Assembly: GCF_029961145.1 (NCBI RefSeq)
Contig: NZ_JASBRG010000005.1
Location: forward strand, 310,001-374,000
Source of the DNA: Pinibacter soli
Lineage (GTDB): Bacteria; Bacteroidota; Bacteroidia; Chitinophagales; Chitinophagaceae
Direction: 5' to 3'
Length of the DNA: 64,000 nucleotides
Made by a program: the position numbers and the translations under genes. Shown piece after piece: positions 34,451-42,225 of the stretch. The stretch's first letter is position 1. The number at the start of each line of letters is the position of its first letter. The notes below the pieces were generated by a model. The model was not told where the DNA came from and ran no database searches. It saw only the letters and a list, made by a program, of their open reading frames with translations.

Positions 34451-36397
34451 CTCTCTCATCCCTCCGTTCTTATACAACTGATACGCAGATTGATAGTTCG
34501 CAATGGCTTCATGCAAAAGACGATCATTCATCGGCACTTGCTTTTGCTCATCTGATTGTTGTTTGTAGAAATAACAATCTGCTTTTTGCTGAGGCCCCAA
34601 AACGATCAGCGTATCATTTTTCAGGTAACCCAGCTTTTGATAAGTTCCCATCAAAGCTCTTGGTTGATATTTAGCGGCATTAATATTCTCGCCAAACAAA
34701 TTTGACTTGTAACTCCAATCTAAATAATTAAACAAAGTTGGATACAAATCAATCTGCGAACAAACCGGAGAAAGCTCAACAGGCTTAGCGTTTGGCAAAT
34801 TATATACGAGACATGGAATGTGGTATTTAGAAACGTTGATCTCATTTTTGCCGGCACTGCTTGCACAGTGATCAGCAACAAATATGAAAACTGTATTGGC
34901 GAACCACGGCTTTGTTTTTGCTTCTTCCAGCAATTTTCCAATTGCAAAATCTGTATAGCGAACTGCGCCTTCCCTGCTGCCTTGCGGAATACTTATTTTG
35001 TTAGCAGGATATGTATAAGGTCGGTGGTTCGAAGTTGTCATTACAAAATTGAAAAACTTCTTTCCTTCGTTATAATTAGAGTCCGCGTCGCGAATCACTG
35101 CTTTATAAATATCCTCATCGCAAATGCCCCACGCATTTTCAAACTGTACATCCTTATCTGCAATAAAAGTTCTGTTTGTCGCCAGTTTGTCTTTTATCAT
35201 TATTTTTCTTCCGCGATCTACAATGTCAAAACCATTGCCGCTGAAGAACTGGTTCATGTTGTCGAAATATCCATCACCACCGTAAAAGAAAGTACGTTTG
35301 TAACCGGCATTTTTAAAGATTGACCCAACCGTAAATAAGTTTGCATTATCATCCCTGCGAACAATACTACTTCCCGGTGTAGGCGGGACAGCGAGCGTAA
35401 GCGCTTCCATGCCGCGCACCGTGCGGGTTCCCGTTGCATACATGTTGGTAAACAAAATACTTTGCTTTGAAAGAGAATCAAGCACCGGCGTTAATCCCTG
35501 TGTATTGCCAAAACGAGTCATGAAGTCTGCACTAAAACTTTCAATGGTAATCATGATTACGTTCGGGCGAGCAACAAGCGTGTCGTTGCCGGTTATTTGC
35601 CTGTAAATTTCACTGTCATTCCCCAAAAACCTTGTGCTGGAATCAGTGAGTAAATTGCGCATGCGTGCAAAAACTTCCGCATCCGGATCCTTTTTATAAA
35701 ATTCGCTGTAGCTAAGCTCGTTATTTTTAAATGCTGAAAAGAAAGAGTAAATGCCTGCTTTTGACAACTCGGCTCTGTAGCGATTGTCAGTTTTTTCGGC
35801 CCAGTTATTTTTTATATTGAATATGTAGAATACAGGAATCAAAAGCAAAACAACTGTTGCAATTGCACGACTCCGGAATGTCATTGCAGAATTGAAACTT
35901 GCGGCAAAAATACCTCTCTTATAAAACCACCAGGTGATCAACGAAGTCACCAGCACCATTCCTCCTATCAAGTACGGAAGCGGGTAAGACTGGTTGATAT
36001 TATTTACCACCTCAAAAGTGTAGACAAGATAATCAACGGCTATAAAATTGAATCGGCTTTCAAACTCACCCCAAAAAGTGAATTCGGCGAAGAACGAGAA
36101 CATCACGATCAATACTGTCAAAAAGAACCCAACGTAAGTAACCGTTTTGTTAATTCTTGACTGGTTCCAACGTTGAGGAATCAGCAATAAATAAATAGCA
36201 TATAGAACGGTAAAAAATGAAGCAACACCAAGGTCGAACACAAACCCTTTGAAATAAATAGAAAACAATGAACCGACGGAAGTAGCAGCGCTCTTCCAGC
36301 ACATAATAAGAAGCACCGTCCGCACTAAAAAAGACAGTGCGATAAACAGCTTCCAAAAACCGAATAGAACAGAGTAGCGATTAGGGACACGTAACAT
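34445..36397 (-). CDS. LTA synthase-like sulfatase (phosphoglycerol transferase family)
   Basis: The 650-residue inner-membrane protein has five N-terminal membrane helices (residues about 1-200) and a large periplasmic sulfatase-like domain. The metal-binding motif is ITIESFSADFM (around 280) and the catalytic threonine is in ATGTRTVRGMEAL (about 320). Further ligand motifs include IFVADHCAS (around 510). Members transfer phosphoglycerol, phosphoethanolamine or sulfate groups to surface glycans or lipids. In Bacteroidota, which lack teichoic acids, the acceptor is unknown. Confidence 0.9.
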   Translation of the reverse strand: MLRVPNRYSVLFGFWKLFIALSFLVRTVLLIMCWKSAATSVGSLFSIYFKGFVFDLGVASFFTVLYAIYLLLIPQRWNQSRINKTVTYVGFFLTVLIVMFSFFAEFTFWGEFESRFNFIAVDYLVYTFEVVNNINQSYPLPYLIGGMVLVTSLITWWFYKRGIFAASFNSAMTFRSRAIATVVLLLIPVFYIFNIKNNWAEKTDNRYRAELSKAGIYSFFSAFKNNELSYSEFYKKDPDAEVFARMRNLLTDSSTRFLGNDSEIYRQITGNDTLVARPNVIMITIESFSADFMTRFGNTQGLTPVLDSLSKQSILFTNMYATGTRTVRGMEALTLAVPPTPGSSIVRRDDNANLFTVGSIFKNAGYKRTFFYGGDGYFDNMNQFFSGNGFDIVDRGRKIMIKDKLATNRTFIADKDVQFENAWGICDEDIYKAVIRDADSNYNEGKKFFNFVMTTSNHRPYTYPANKISIPQGSREGAVRYTDFAIGKLLEEAKTKPWFANTVFIFVADHCASSAGKNEINVSKYHIPCLVYNLPNAKPVELSPVCSQIDLYPTLFNYLDWSYKSNLFGENINAAKYQPRALMGTYQKLGYLKNDTLIVLGPQQKADCYFYKQQSDEQKQVPMNDRLLHEAIANYQSAYQLYKNGGMREK

Positions 36398-36422
36398 AAA
36401 CTTAACGAAAATTTAAAGTGCG

Positions 36423-36430
36423 CAAAGCTA
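36423..36430 (-). promoter_or_regulatory. -7 box of the sulfatase gene
   Basis: On the minus strand TAGCTTTG matches TAnnTTTG, 26 nt before the start codon. Confidence 0.5.
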
Positions 36431-36667
36431 TTCAATTATGTTAGATAAAATGCAAAGGCGTTATTGCGTGCACTGGCAAAATGCTGTTGAGAACTATTTG
36501 AACAAATATTTATTACCGCTGTTGTAGAGCTGCGATCAAAGGCATGATTTTTTAACAACCGAGGGTATAAATTCCTTCCAAAAACCCAAATTAAGGCGAT
36601 GATTAATAAGTTTTTACAAAAAAACCAAATATTTCTTGCATATTTCACAAAATTTCCATTAATTCAT

Positions 36668-36675
36668 TACCTTTG
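36668..36675 (+). promoter_or_regulatory. -7 box of queA
   Basis: TACCTTTG matches TAnnTTTG exactly. It predicts a transcript starting near 36682 with an untranslated leader of about 130 nt before queA. Confidence 0.6.
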
Positions 36676-36681
36676 CCCACT

Positions 36682-36812
36682 TTAAAATCATGCCGTAACA
36701 TGATACAACCTGGTACCGTAAGATCGGGTCTGATACGAAAGATTCAATTCTCCTCCCTTTCGCAACCGGTTTATATCATGTGGCAATTGCAATTAAAAAA
36801 TATTTATTGCCC
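36682..36812 (+). promoter_or_regulatory. Structured 5' leader of queA (candidate cis-regulatory RNA)
   Basis: Two mutually exclusive pairings are visible: ATCATG (36687-36692) with CATGAT (36699-36704), and CATGATACAACC (36699-36710) with GGTTTATATCATG (36768-36780). The second closes a domain containing a further stem, CGAAAG (36736-36741) with CTTTCG (36757-36762). A last stem GGCAAT (36782-36787) with ATTGCC (36806-36811) ends one base before the queA ATG and could hide the start. It does not match the short preQ1-I consensus. The structure is read by eye only. Confidence 0.45.
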
Positions 36813-37862
36813 ATGAAGTTATCTCAGTTTAAGTTTGATCTGCCTCTAAACCTTATCGCTCAGCACCCTTCGAAAAAGAGAGAAGACAGTCGCATGATGG
36901 TGGTGCACCGTAAAACCGGACAAATGGAAAACAAACACTTCCGTGATGTTCTGGATTATTTTGACGACAAAGATGTTTTCATCGTAAATAATACAAAGGT
37001 TTTCCCAGCTCGTATGTATGGCCGTAAAGAAAAAACCGGAGCAAAAATCGAGGTTTTTCTTCTACGTGAATTGAACAAACCAAATCGCCTTTGGGATGTA
37101 ATCGTTGACCCCGCACGTAAAATCCGTGTAGGCAACAAATTATATTTCGGAGAGTCAGACGAACTGGTGGCTGAAGTGATTGACAACACTACTTCTCGTG
37201 GCCGTACGATCCGTTTCTTGTGGGATGGTACAGACGATGAGTTCCGTCAAATGCTTGAGCATCTAGGTGAAACACCACTTCCAAAATACATTAAGCGCAA
37301 ACCGGAAGAAGAAGATAAAGAGCGTTTCCAAACAGTTTATGCAAAACACGAAGGCGCCGTAGCTGCACCAACAGCAGGTTTGCACTTCAGTAAAGAACTG
37401 ATCAAACGCCTTGAAATTAAAGGTATTCGTTTCTCAGAAGTTACTCTTCATACAGGTTTGGGAACTTTCCGCCCCATCGAAGTAGAAGATCTTAGCAAAC
37501 ATAAAATGGATGCTGAGTACTACCAGATCGATGAAACAGCCTGCAAAATTGTAAACAAAGCAAAAACTGACGGAAAAAGAATCTGCTCTGTTGGCACCAC
37601 TACCATGAGAGCCATCGAGTCTTCTTTTACTGCAGAAAAATTACTGAAACCATCTGAAGGCTGGACAAACCATTTCATCCATCCTCCTTATGAGTTCTCT
37701 ATTGCAGACTCTTTGATCACCAACTTCCATTTGCCAAAAACAAGCTTATTGATCATGACTTGCGCATTCGCCGGTTATGAACTGGCAACAGAAGCTTACA
37801 AAAAAGCAATCAAAGACAAATACCGTTTCTTCAGCTATGGAGACGCGATGTTGGTTCTGTAA
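36813..37862 (+). CDS. queA: S-adenosylmethionine:tRNA ribosyltransferase-isomerase
   Basis: This enzyme of queuosine synthesis converts preQ1-tRNA to epoxyqueuosine-tRNA using the ribosyl part of SAM. The 349-residue protein starts [20 protein letters not shown] and has family motifs [29 protein letters not shown], and [15 protein letters not shown]. An in-frame GTG at 36780 would add 11 residues but lies within the leader stem, so the ATG at 36813 is preferred. The gene is monocistronic with its own terminator. Confidence 0.97.
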   Translation: MKLSQFKFDLPLNLIAQHPSKKREDSRMMVVHRKTGQMENKHFRDVLDYFDDKDVFIVNNTKVFPARMYGRKEKTGAKIEVFLLRELNKPNRLWDVIVDPARKIRVGNKLYFGESDELVAEVIDNTTSRGRTIRFLWDGTDDEFRQMLEHLGETPLPKYIKRKPEEEDKERFQTVYAKHEGAVAAPTAGLHFSKELIKRLEIKGIRFSEVTLHTGLGTFRPIEVEDLSKHKMDAEYYQIDETACKIVNKAKTDGKRICSVGTTTMRAIESSFTAEKLLKPSEGWTNHFIHPPYEFSIADSLITNFHLPKTSLLIMTCAFAGYELATEAYKKAIKDKYRFFSYGDAMLVL

Positions 37863-37883
37863 TTAATGATATTATTATTTTTT

Positions 37884-37917
37884 AAAAATCACTACATATT
37901 TCTGTAGTGATTTTTTA
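37884..37917 (+). terminator. Terminator of queA
   Basis: AAAATCACTACA-tatttc-TGTAGTGATTTTTT lies 22 nt after the stop codon. Confidence 0.9.
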
Positions 37918-37984
37918 TTTTGTGGCAGTTGAAAGGAAACAGGGATGCGTTACAGGATTAGAAGCTTTTTTTGGGGCCTAACCA

Positions 37985-38040
37985 TTTTTTGGTAACCAAC
38001 ATTTGAATCCTAATTGAGCTTTGATTGTGTCACTTCCCGA
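37985..38040 (+). repeat. GCTTTG-TTG-GTC dispersed repeat, copy 1
   Basis: TTTTTTGGTAACCAACATTTG and the following TAATTGAGCTTTGATTGTGTC align with 44502-44572 over about 50 nt, and partly with the reverse strand at 45167-45206. It is followed by another short inverted repeat (TCGGGATTCCGATACGAAAG at 38056-38075). From here to 38131 nothing else is recognised. Confidence 0.6.
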
Positions 38041-38131
38041 TTCGTGTACTTATCGGGATTCCGATACGAAAGTAATCGGAACTTAACAGAAGTAATTCTA
38101 TTGAGCAAAAAGTCTCGCCGTTTCTACACGT

Positions 38132-38164
38132 CATTTTCAATTTTCAACTTTCAATTTTTCAATT
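38132..38164. repeat. Single TTTTCAA-type arm before glycosyltransferase gene
   Basis: ATTTTCAATTTTCAACTTTC and the following TTTCAATT repeat an 8-nt word of the TTTGAAAA class. CTACACGTC just before it resembles the core of the arm-core-arm elements. No inverted partner is close. Confidence 0.5.
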
Positions 38165-38173
38165 AAACAAACC

Positions 38174-39298
38174 GTGACCAAAAAGTACCGCATTCTCGAA
38201 ACCATTCGCCAGGGACAGATCGGCGGCGGTGAGAGCCATTTATTGAGCCTCGTTGAAAATCTTGACAAATCTGTATTTGAACCAGTTGTCCTCTCCTTTA
38301 CGCCCGGCCCGATGATAGACAAGCTGAAGGAAATGGGCATTCAAACACATGTGATCTACACTGAAAAGCCGTTTGACATGAGCAAATGGAAACAGGTAAA
38401 GTCATTTGTAGAAAGTGAAAACATTCAGCTTGTACACGCCCACGGCACTAGAGCAAATTCAAACGTTTACTGGGCCGCAAAAAAATTAAATCTCCCACTC
38501 GTTTATACCATCCATGGCTGGAGCTTCCACGATGATCAGAATCCGATTGTAAAGAAGATAAGAGTGCTAGGAGAAAAAGTGTTAACGAAAAAATCTGACA
38601 TCAACATATCTGTTGCCGCCTCCAACCAGGCAACAGGAAAGCAATACTTTAAAGACTTTGAATCTGTTGTGATCAACAACGGAATTAACCAACAAAAATT
38701 CAATCCGGATAGAGCATTGAAAAATGTTCGCGAAGAATTGCATATTCCTGCAACAGATTCGTTGGTTGTTTTTGTTGCCCGTTTCATTCACCAGAAACAA
38801 CCGCTTGTGCTGATCAAAGCATTTGCAAAAGCCGCGCAACAATTGCCTTCGCTAAAGTTATTATTGGTGGGCGACGGTGATCAAAAAGAAGAAGCATTAC
38901 AACTTGTAAAAACACTCGGCATCGAGCAGCAGGTCATCTTCCAACAGTTCCGTCAGGATGTTCCGGAGGTTTTAGCCGCCGGAGACATTTACGTATTGCC
39001 ATCACTTTGGGAAGGTCTGCCAATCGCATTACTCGAAGCCATGGCCATGGGAAAAGCGATCATTGCTACTGCTGCCGATGGTACTCGTGAAGTGATACAG
39101 CACAACAACAATGGCCTTTTACTGCCAATAGAAAATGTTGAAGATAATTTAGCCGCTGCGATTGTCGATCTTGCAAATGATCCGCTTAAAAGAAAAAAAC
39201 TCGGAGATGCCGCACGAGCCACCATCAGTGAACGTTTCAGCGCAGACAAAATGACGAGAGAGATTGAGCAGATTTATTTGACATTGCTGAAAAAATAA
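38174..39298 (+). CDS. Glycosyltransferase family 4 (GTG start)
   Basis: The 374-residue GT-B glycosyltransferase starts with GTG. The N-terminal acceptor domain has RQGQIGGGESHLLSLVENL, and the C-terminal donor domain has LLLVGDGDQKEEALQL and the E-x7-E region SLWEGLPIALLEAMAMGKAI. It probably adds a sugar from a nucleotide donor to a surface polysaccharide or lipid in the cytoplasm. It is isolated from other cell-envelope genes, so the product is unknown. Confidence 0.93.
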   Translation: MTKKYRILETIRQGQIGGGESHLLSLVENLDKSVFEPVVLSFTPGPMIDKLKEMGIQTHVIYTEKPFDMSKWKQVKSFVESENIQLVHAHGTRANSNVYWAAKKLNLPLVYTIHGWSFHDDQNPIVKKIRVLGEKVLTKKSDINISVAASNQATGKQYFKDFESVVINNGINQQKFNPDRALKNVREELHIPATDSLVVFVARFIHQKQPLVLIKAFAKAAQQLPSLKLLLVGDGDQKEEALQLVKTLGIEQQVIFQQFRQDVPEVLAAGDIYVLPSLWEGLPIALLEAMAMGKAIIATAADGTREVIQHNNNGLLLPIENVEDNLAAAIVDLANDPLKRKKLGDAARATISERFSADKMTREIEQIYLTLLKK

Positions 39299-39311
39299 AG
39301 AGCAAGATATT

Positions 39312-39472
39312 GCCACTGAAGCACTAAGGACACTAAGTTTCACTAAGCTTGTATTCATTCAGATCCAACACTTTCATTTACATTTAACAAAAGAGCCAAT
39401 ACAAAAAATGTATTGGCTCTTTATATTTTAAAAACCTCTTAGTGCAACTTAGTGTCCTTAGTGCCTTAGTGG
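39312..39472. repeat. Arm-core-arm element, CACTAAGGA word, with terminator inside
   Basis: The left arm 39312-39346 (GCACTAAGGACACTAAGTTT then CACTAAG) and right arm 39438-39472 (CTTAGTGCAACTTAGTGTCC then TTAGTGCCTTAGTGG) are inverted. The middle holds a terminator. It fills the gap between convergent genes. The CACTAAGGACACTAAG word is, to my knowledge, widespread in bacterial spacers. Confidence 0.75.
39391..39428. terminator. Bidirectional intrinsic terminator
   Basis: AAGAGCCAATACA-aaaaa-TGTATTGGCTCTT followed by TATATTTT, with A-rich sequence on the other side, ends both the glycosyltransferase and lysC transcripts. Confidence 0.88.
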
Positions 39473-39483
39473 TAAAGAAACTG

Positions 39484-40806
39484 TTATTCCAAACCAAACA
39501 GCCCGCTATTCAGCAGCTGCAAAGTCTGTATCTTATACTGATCAGCAACAAGTAGAGATATATTGTGGGGACTACCACCGTAGCTAACCATGCTAACAGG
39601 CACTGGTTTCAATGTATCAAACAATTTGCTCAACACATCTGCGGAGCTACCGATTTTGTTACCAACGATGGAAACGATGGTTTGATTTTTATCAACTTCA
39701 ATTGTTCCAAACGGCTCCAATTCTTTCACGATCGCAGCAAGATTAACATCCGTGTCAATCGTAACAGAAACAGCAACTTCAGAAGTTGTGATCATATCAA
39801 TTGGCGTGCGGTATTTCTCGAACACCTCGAAGATTTTTCTCAAGAAACCATATGCCAACAACATGCGGCTGCTCTTTATTTTGATTGCAATGATCCCGTC
39901 TTTCGCGGCAATGGCCTTTACACCTTCGCTACCCGCTTCATCACGGATCACAGTACCCGCAGCATCAGGCTGCATAGTGTTCAATAATTTAACAGGGACA
40001 TTTTCATGTTGCGCCGGCCAGATACAAGTCGGGTGCAAAATCTTCGCACCAAAATATGCAAGCTCAGCAGCTTCATCAAAGCTCAATTGCTCTATAGCAA
40101 CCGTTTTCTTAACAATGCGTGGATCATTGTTGTGCATACCATCGATATCTGTCCAAATCTCACACACTGTTGCTTTAATAGCAGCAGCGATCAAAGATGC
40201 AGTGTAATCACTTCCACCTCTTTTCAGGTTATCTACTTCACCTTTTGAATTGCGGCAGATATAACCTTGCGTGATGAACATTTTTTTATCGCTATGATTT
40301 TTCAACAGCTGAGACAGCTTTGTTTTAATCGCGGAAAGTTGCGGCTCATCATTTGCGTCAATGCTCATGAAATCAAGCGCAGGCAACAGATAGTGATCAA
40401 TTCCTTTTTCTTCAAGATAAGTACTGAACAATTTTGTGCTCAACAATTCTCCCTGTGCAAGGATATCTTTATTCAACGCTTCGTTGAAAGAAATCTTAGT
40501 AATGATATTCAAAAACTCAAAATGCTCGCCAACAATCGCTTTTGCTTTTGCAAGCGCTGCAGGAGTTTTTACCAGTTCAGCAATGAAAGAATGGTAATGA
40601 GCTTCCAGCTTGTCGATCTGCGTCTTCGCATCTTCCTTACTGTTCTTGGCCAAAGCATCACCAATACCGACTAATGCGTTGGTAGTTCCGCTCAAAGCGC
40701 TCAATACAACAATTTTAGATTCATTGTCACGGGTGATCAGATCCGCAACCTGGTACATACGCTCGGGCTTTCCAACACTGGTGCCCCCGAATTTCATTAC
40801 TTTCAT
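39484..40806 (-). CDS. lysC: Aspartate kinase (monofunctional)
   Basis: The 440-residue enzyme phosphorylates aspartate. It starts MKVMKFGGTSVGKPERM (kinase motif KFGGTS) and has the nucleotide/aspartate site LKRGGSDYTASLIAAA, followed by two ACT domains in the last 140 residues. Its separation from the thr operon and the presence of ThrA suggest service to lysine/methionine synthesis. No lysine-riboswitch-like structure is seen upstream. Feedback amino acid unknown. Confidence 0.95.
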   Translation of the reverse strand: MKVMKFGGTSVGKPERMYQVADLITRDNESKIVVLSALSGTTNALVGIGDALAKNSKEDAKTQIDKLEAHYHSFIAELVKTPAALAKAKAIVGEHFEFLNIITKISFNEALNKDILAQGELLSTKLFSTYLEEKGIDHYLLPALDFMSIDANDEPQLSAIKTKLSQLLKNHSDKKMFITQGYICRNSKGEVDNLKRGGSDYTASLIAAAIKATVCEIWTDIDGMHNNDPRIVKKTVAIEQLSFDEAAELAYFGAKILHPTCIWPAQHENVPVKLLNTMQPDAAGTVIRDEAGSEGVKAIAAKDGIIAIKIKSSRMLLAYGFLRKIFEVFEKYRTPIDMITTSEVAVSVTIDTDVNLAAIVKELEPFGTIEVDKNQTIVSIVGNKIGSSADVLSKLFDTLKPVPVSMVSYGGSPHNISLLVADQYKIQTLQLLNSGLFGLE

Positions 40807-40979
40807 TTTCTTAGTAACAAGCTAAAAGCTAAGTTTAGCCATTTTTTAGTGAAAAATATTGTTGAATAAATTGTTGCTTCTTCTCAGCCGCGAAGTCAAA
40901 AGGAAAAATTCGAAAGTCAAAAAGCGTCCGCATTATTAACGACCCTTTTAAATTTTTACTTTCTTCCGGGTTTGCGAAG

Positions 40980-42056
40980 TTAAAGCTCCACGCCCAATTT
41001 TTTACCCAAATTTTGTAAATCCTCCACAACAACCTGCACCAATGGAATTCCGCCTTCCAAACGCTCTTTTTCCATCTCTCTTTCGGGATCACCGGGGATC
41101 AACACACTTTTCTCGCCGGCCACCGTTTTGGCGCTTCTAAATCGCTGTATCCAGTTATCCATGTGCTCTTTAAACTCGTCTGCCTTACGGAAAGCGTCTA
41201 TTCGCATAGCTCCCAAAAAGTGACCGATTCCTTTACCTGGCATATTCTCCGGCATAGGCACGTAAGCAGGAAACGGTGGCACCCATGGGCCATAGTTTGC
41301 ACCACTTAGTATGGCCGAGAAAATATCAACTACCGCTCCCAATGCGTACCCCTTATGACTTCCATGTTCGCGGTCACCACCCAGCGGCAATAAAGCACCT
41401 CCATTCTTCAAAGCATGGGCGTCTGTAGAAATATTTCCTTCTTTATCCTGGATCCAACCAGTTGGTGCGTCCAGATTTTTTCTTTGTAAAATTTCCAGTT
41501 TGCCGTTAGCAGCTGTAGTTGTTGCCAAATCAGCTACAAAAGCAGGCTCTTTTCCGGCGGGGATAGCTACGCAAATTGGGTTTGTACCCAGCATGCGCTC
41601 CGTTGAAAAAGTTGGCGCTACCAGAGCACTCGCATTGGTCATCGCAATGCCGATCATATCATTTTCCAGCGCCATCATCGCATGGAATCCAGCTATACCA
41701 AAGTGATTGGAGTTCTGTACGCTCACCCAACCTGTTCCTACATTCTTCGCTTTTTCGATCGCCACTTTCATAGCATAAGGAGCTACGACAAGCCCCAAAC
41801 CGCTGTCACCATCTACAACTGCCGTCGAAGGGGTTTCGTGAATCACTTTCATTGCAGGCTTTGCATTCACTCTTTTGGCCTCCCACAAACGCACATAGCC
41901 CGTCAGTCGTGCCACGCCGTGTGAATCAACGCCGCGCAGATCTGCGCTTAATAAAGTTTTTGCTGCAATAGTTGCGTCTTCAGCACTGCAACCAATCTGT
42001 CTGAATATCGATTCTGTAAAATTCAACAAATGAGCATAGGAAAAAATCCTTTCCAT
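40980..42056 (-). CDS. Ldh-family oxidoreductase (malate/L-lactate dehydrogenase fold)
   Basis: The 358-residue NAD(P)-dependent enzyme belongs to the YlbC/ComC/DpkA family, unrelated to classical malate dehydrogenases. The catalytic histidine is H46 in RGVDSHGVAR. Other conserved stretches are NSNHFGIAGFHAM, ERMLGTNPICVAIPAG and DREHGSHKGYALG. The substrate may be malate, L-sulfolactate, ureidoglycolate or a keto-imino acid. It has a clean TAnnTTTG promoter 20 nt upstream. Confidence 0.92.
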   Translation of the reverse strand: MERIFSYAHLLNFTESIFRQIGCSAEDATIAAKTLLSADLRGVDSHGVARLTGYVRLWEAKRVNAKPAMKVIHETPSTAVVDGDSGLGLVVAPYAMKVAIEKAKNVGTGWVSVQNSNHFGIAGFHAMMALENDMIGIAMTNASALVAPTFSTERMLGTNPICVAIPAGKEPAFVADLATTTAANGKLEILQRKNLDAPTGWIQDKEGNISTDAHALKNGGALLPLGGDREHGSHKGYALGAVVDIFSAILSGANYGPWVPPFPAYVPMPENMPGKGIGHFLGAMRIDAFRKADEFKEHMDNWIQRFRSAKTVAGEKSVLIPGDPEREMEKERLEGGIPLVQVVVEDLQNLGKKLGVEL

Positions 42057-42076
42057 AAAAGAGAATTAGTGAGCCG

Positions 42077-42084
42077 CAAAGATA
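42077..42084 (-). promoter_or_regulatory. -7 box of the Ldh-family gene
   Basis: TATCTTTG on the minus strand matches TAnnTTTG, 20 nt before the start codon. Confidence 0.55.
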
Positions 42085-42091
42085 AAAGAAT

Positions 42092-42174
42092 AGTTGTTGG
42101 TTGTTAGTTGACAGTTGTTAGATGTTGCATAAATCCACCATTCAATTATTCAGTTAATCAGTTATTCAGTTACT
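42092..42174. repeat. Chimeric arm element: GTTGTTA left arm, GAATAACT right arm
   Basis: The left arm GTTGTTGGTTGTTAGTTGAC is of the class at 24230-24250. The right arm 42140-42174 (TTCAATTATTCAGTTAATCA and onward) is of the class at 21292-21384. The core GATGTTGCATAAATCC is related to the shared core. This is the only element whose two arms are from different word classes. Confidence 0.75.
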
Positions 42175-42180
42175 CTGCAT

Positions 42181-42207
42181 AAAAAAATCCCTGCATAATT
42201 GCAGGGA
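42181..42207 (-). terminator. Terminator of the DPP-IV gene
   Basis: TCCCTGC-aatta-GCAGGGA hairpin, preceded on the plus strand by AAAAAAA (a T-tract on the minus strand), ends the peptidase transcript. Confidence 0.9.
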
Positions 42208-42225
42208 CTTAAAAACTTCAATCAC

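Noticed and set aside
36780-36812. GTG at 36780 as start of queA
   Set aside because: It lies in the right half of the leader stem and adds 11 residues not seen in QueA proteins; the ATG at 36813 matches the family start [10 protein letters not shown].
36682-36812. Classical preQ1-I riboswitch
   Set aside because: The short preQ1-I hairpin with its A-rich tail and conserved core is not present; only a general structured leader is claimed.
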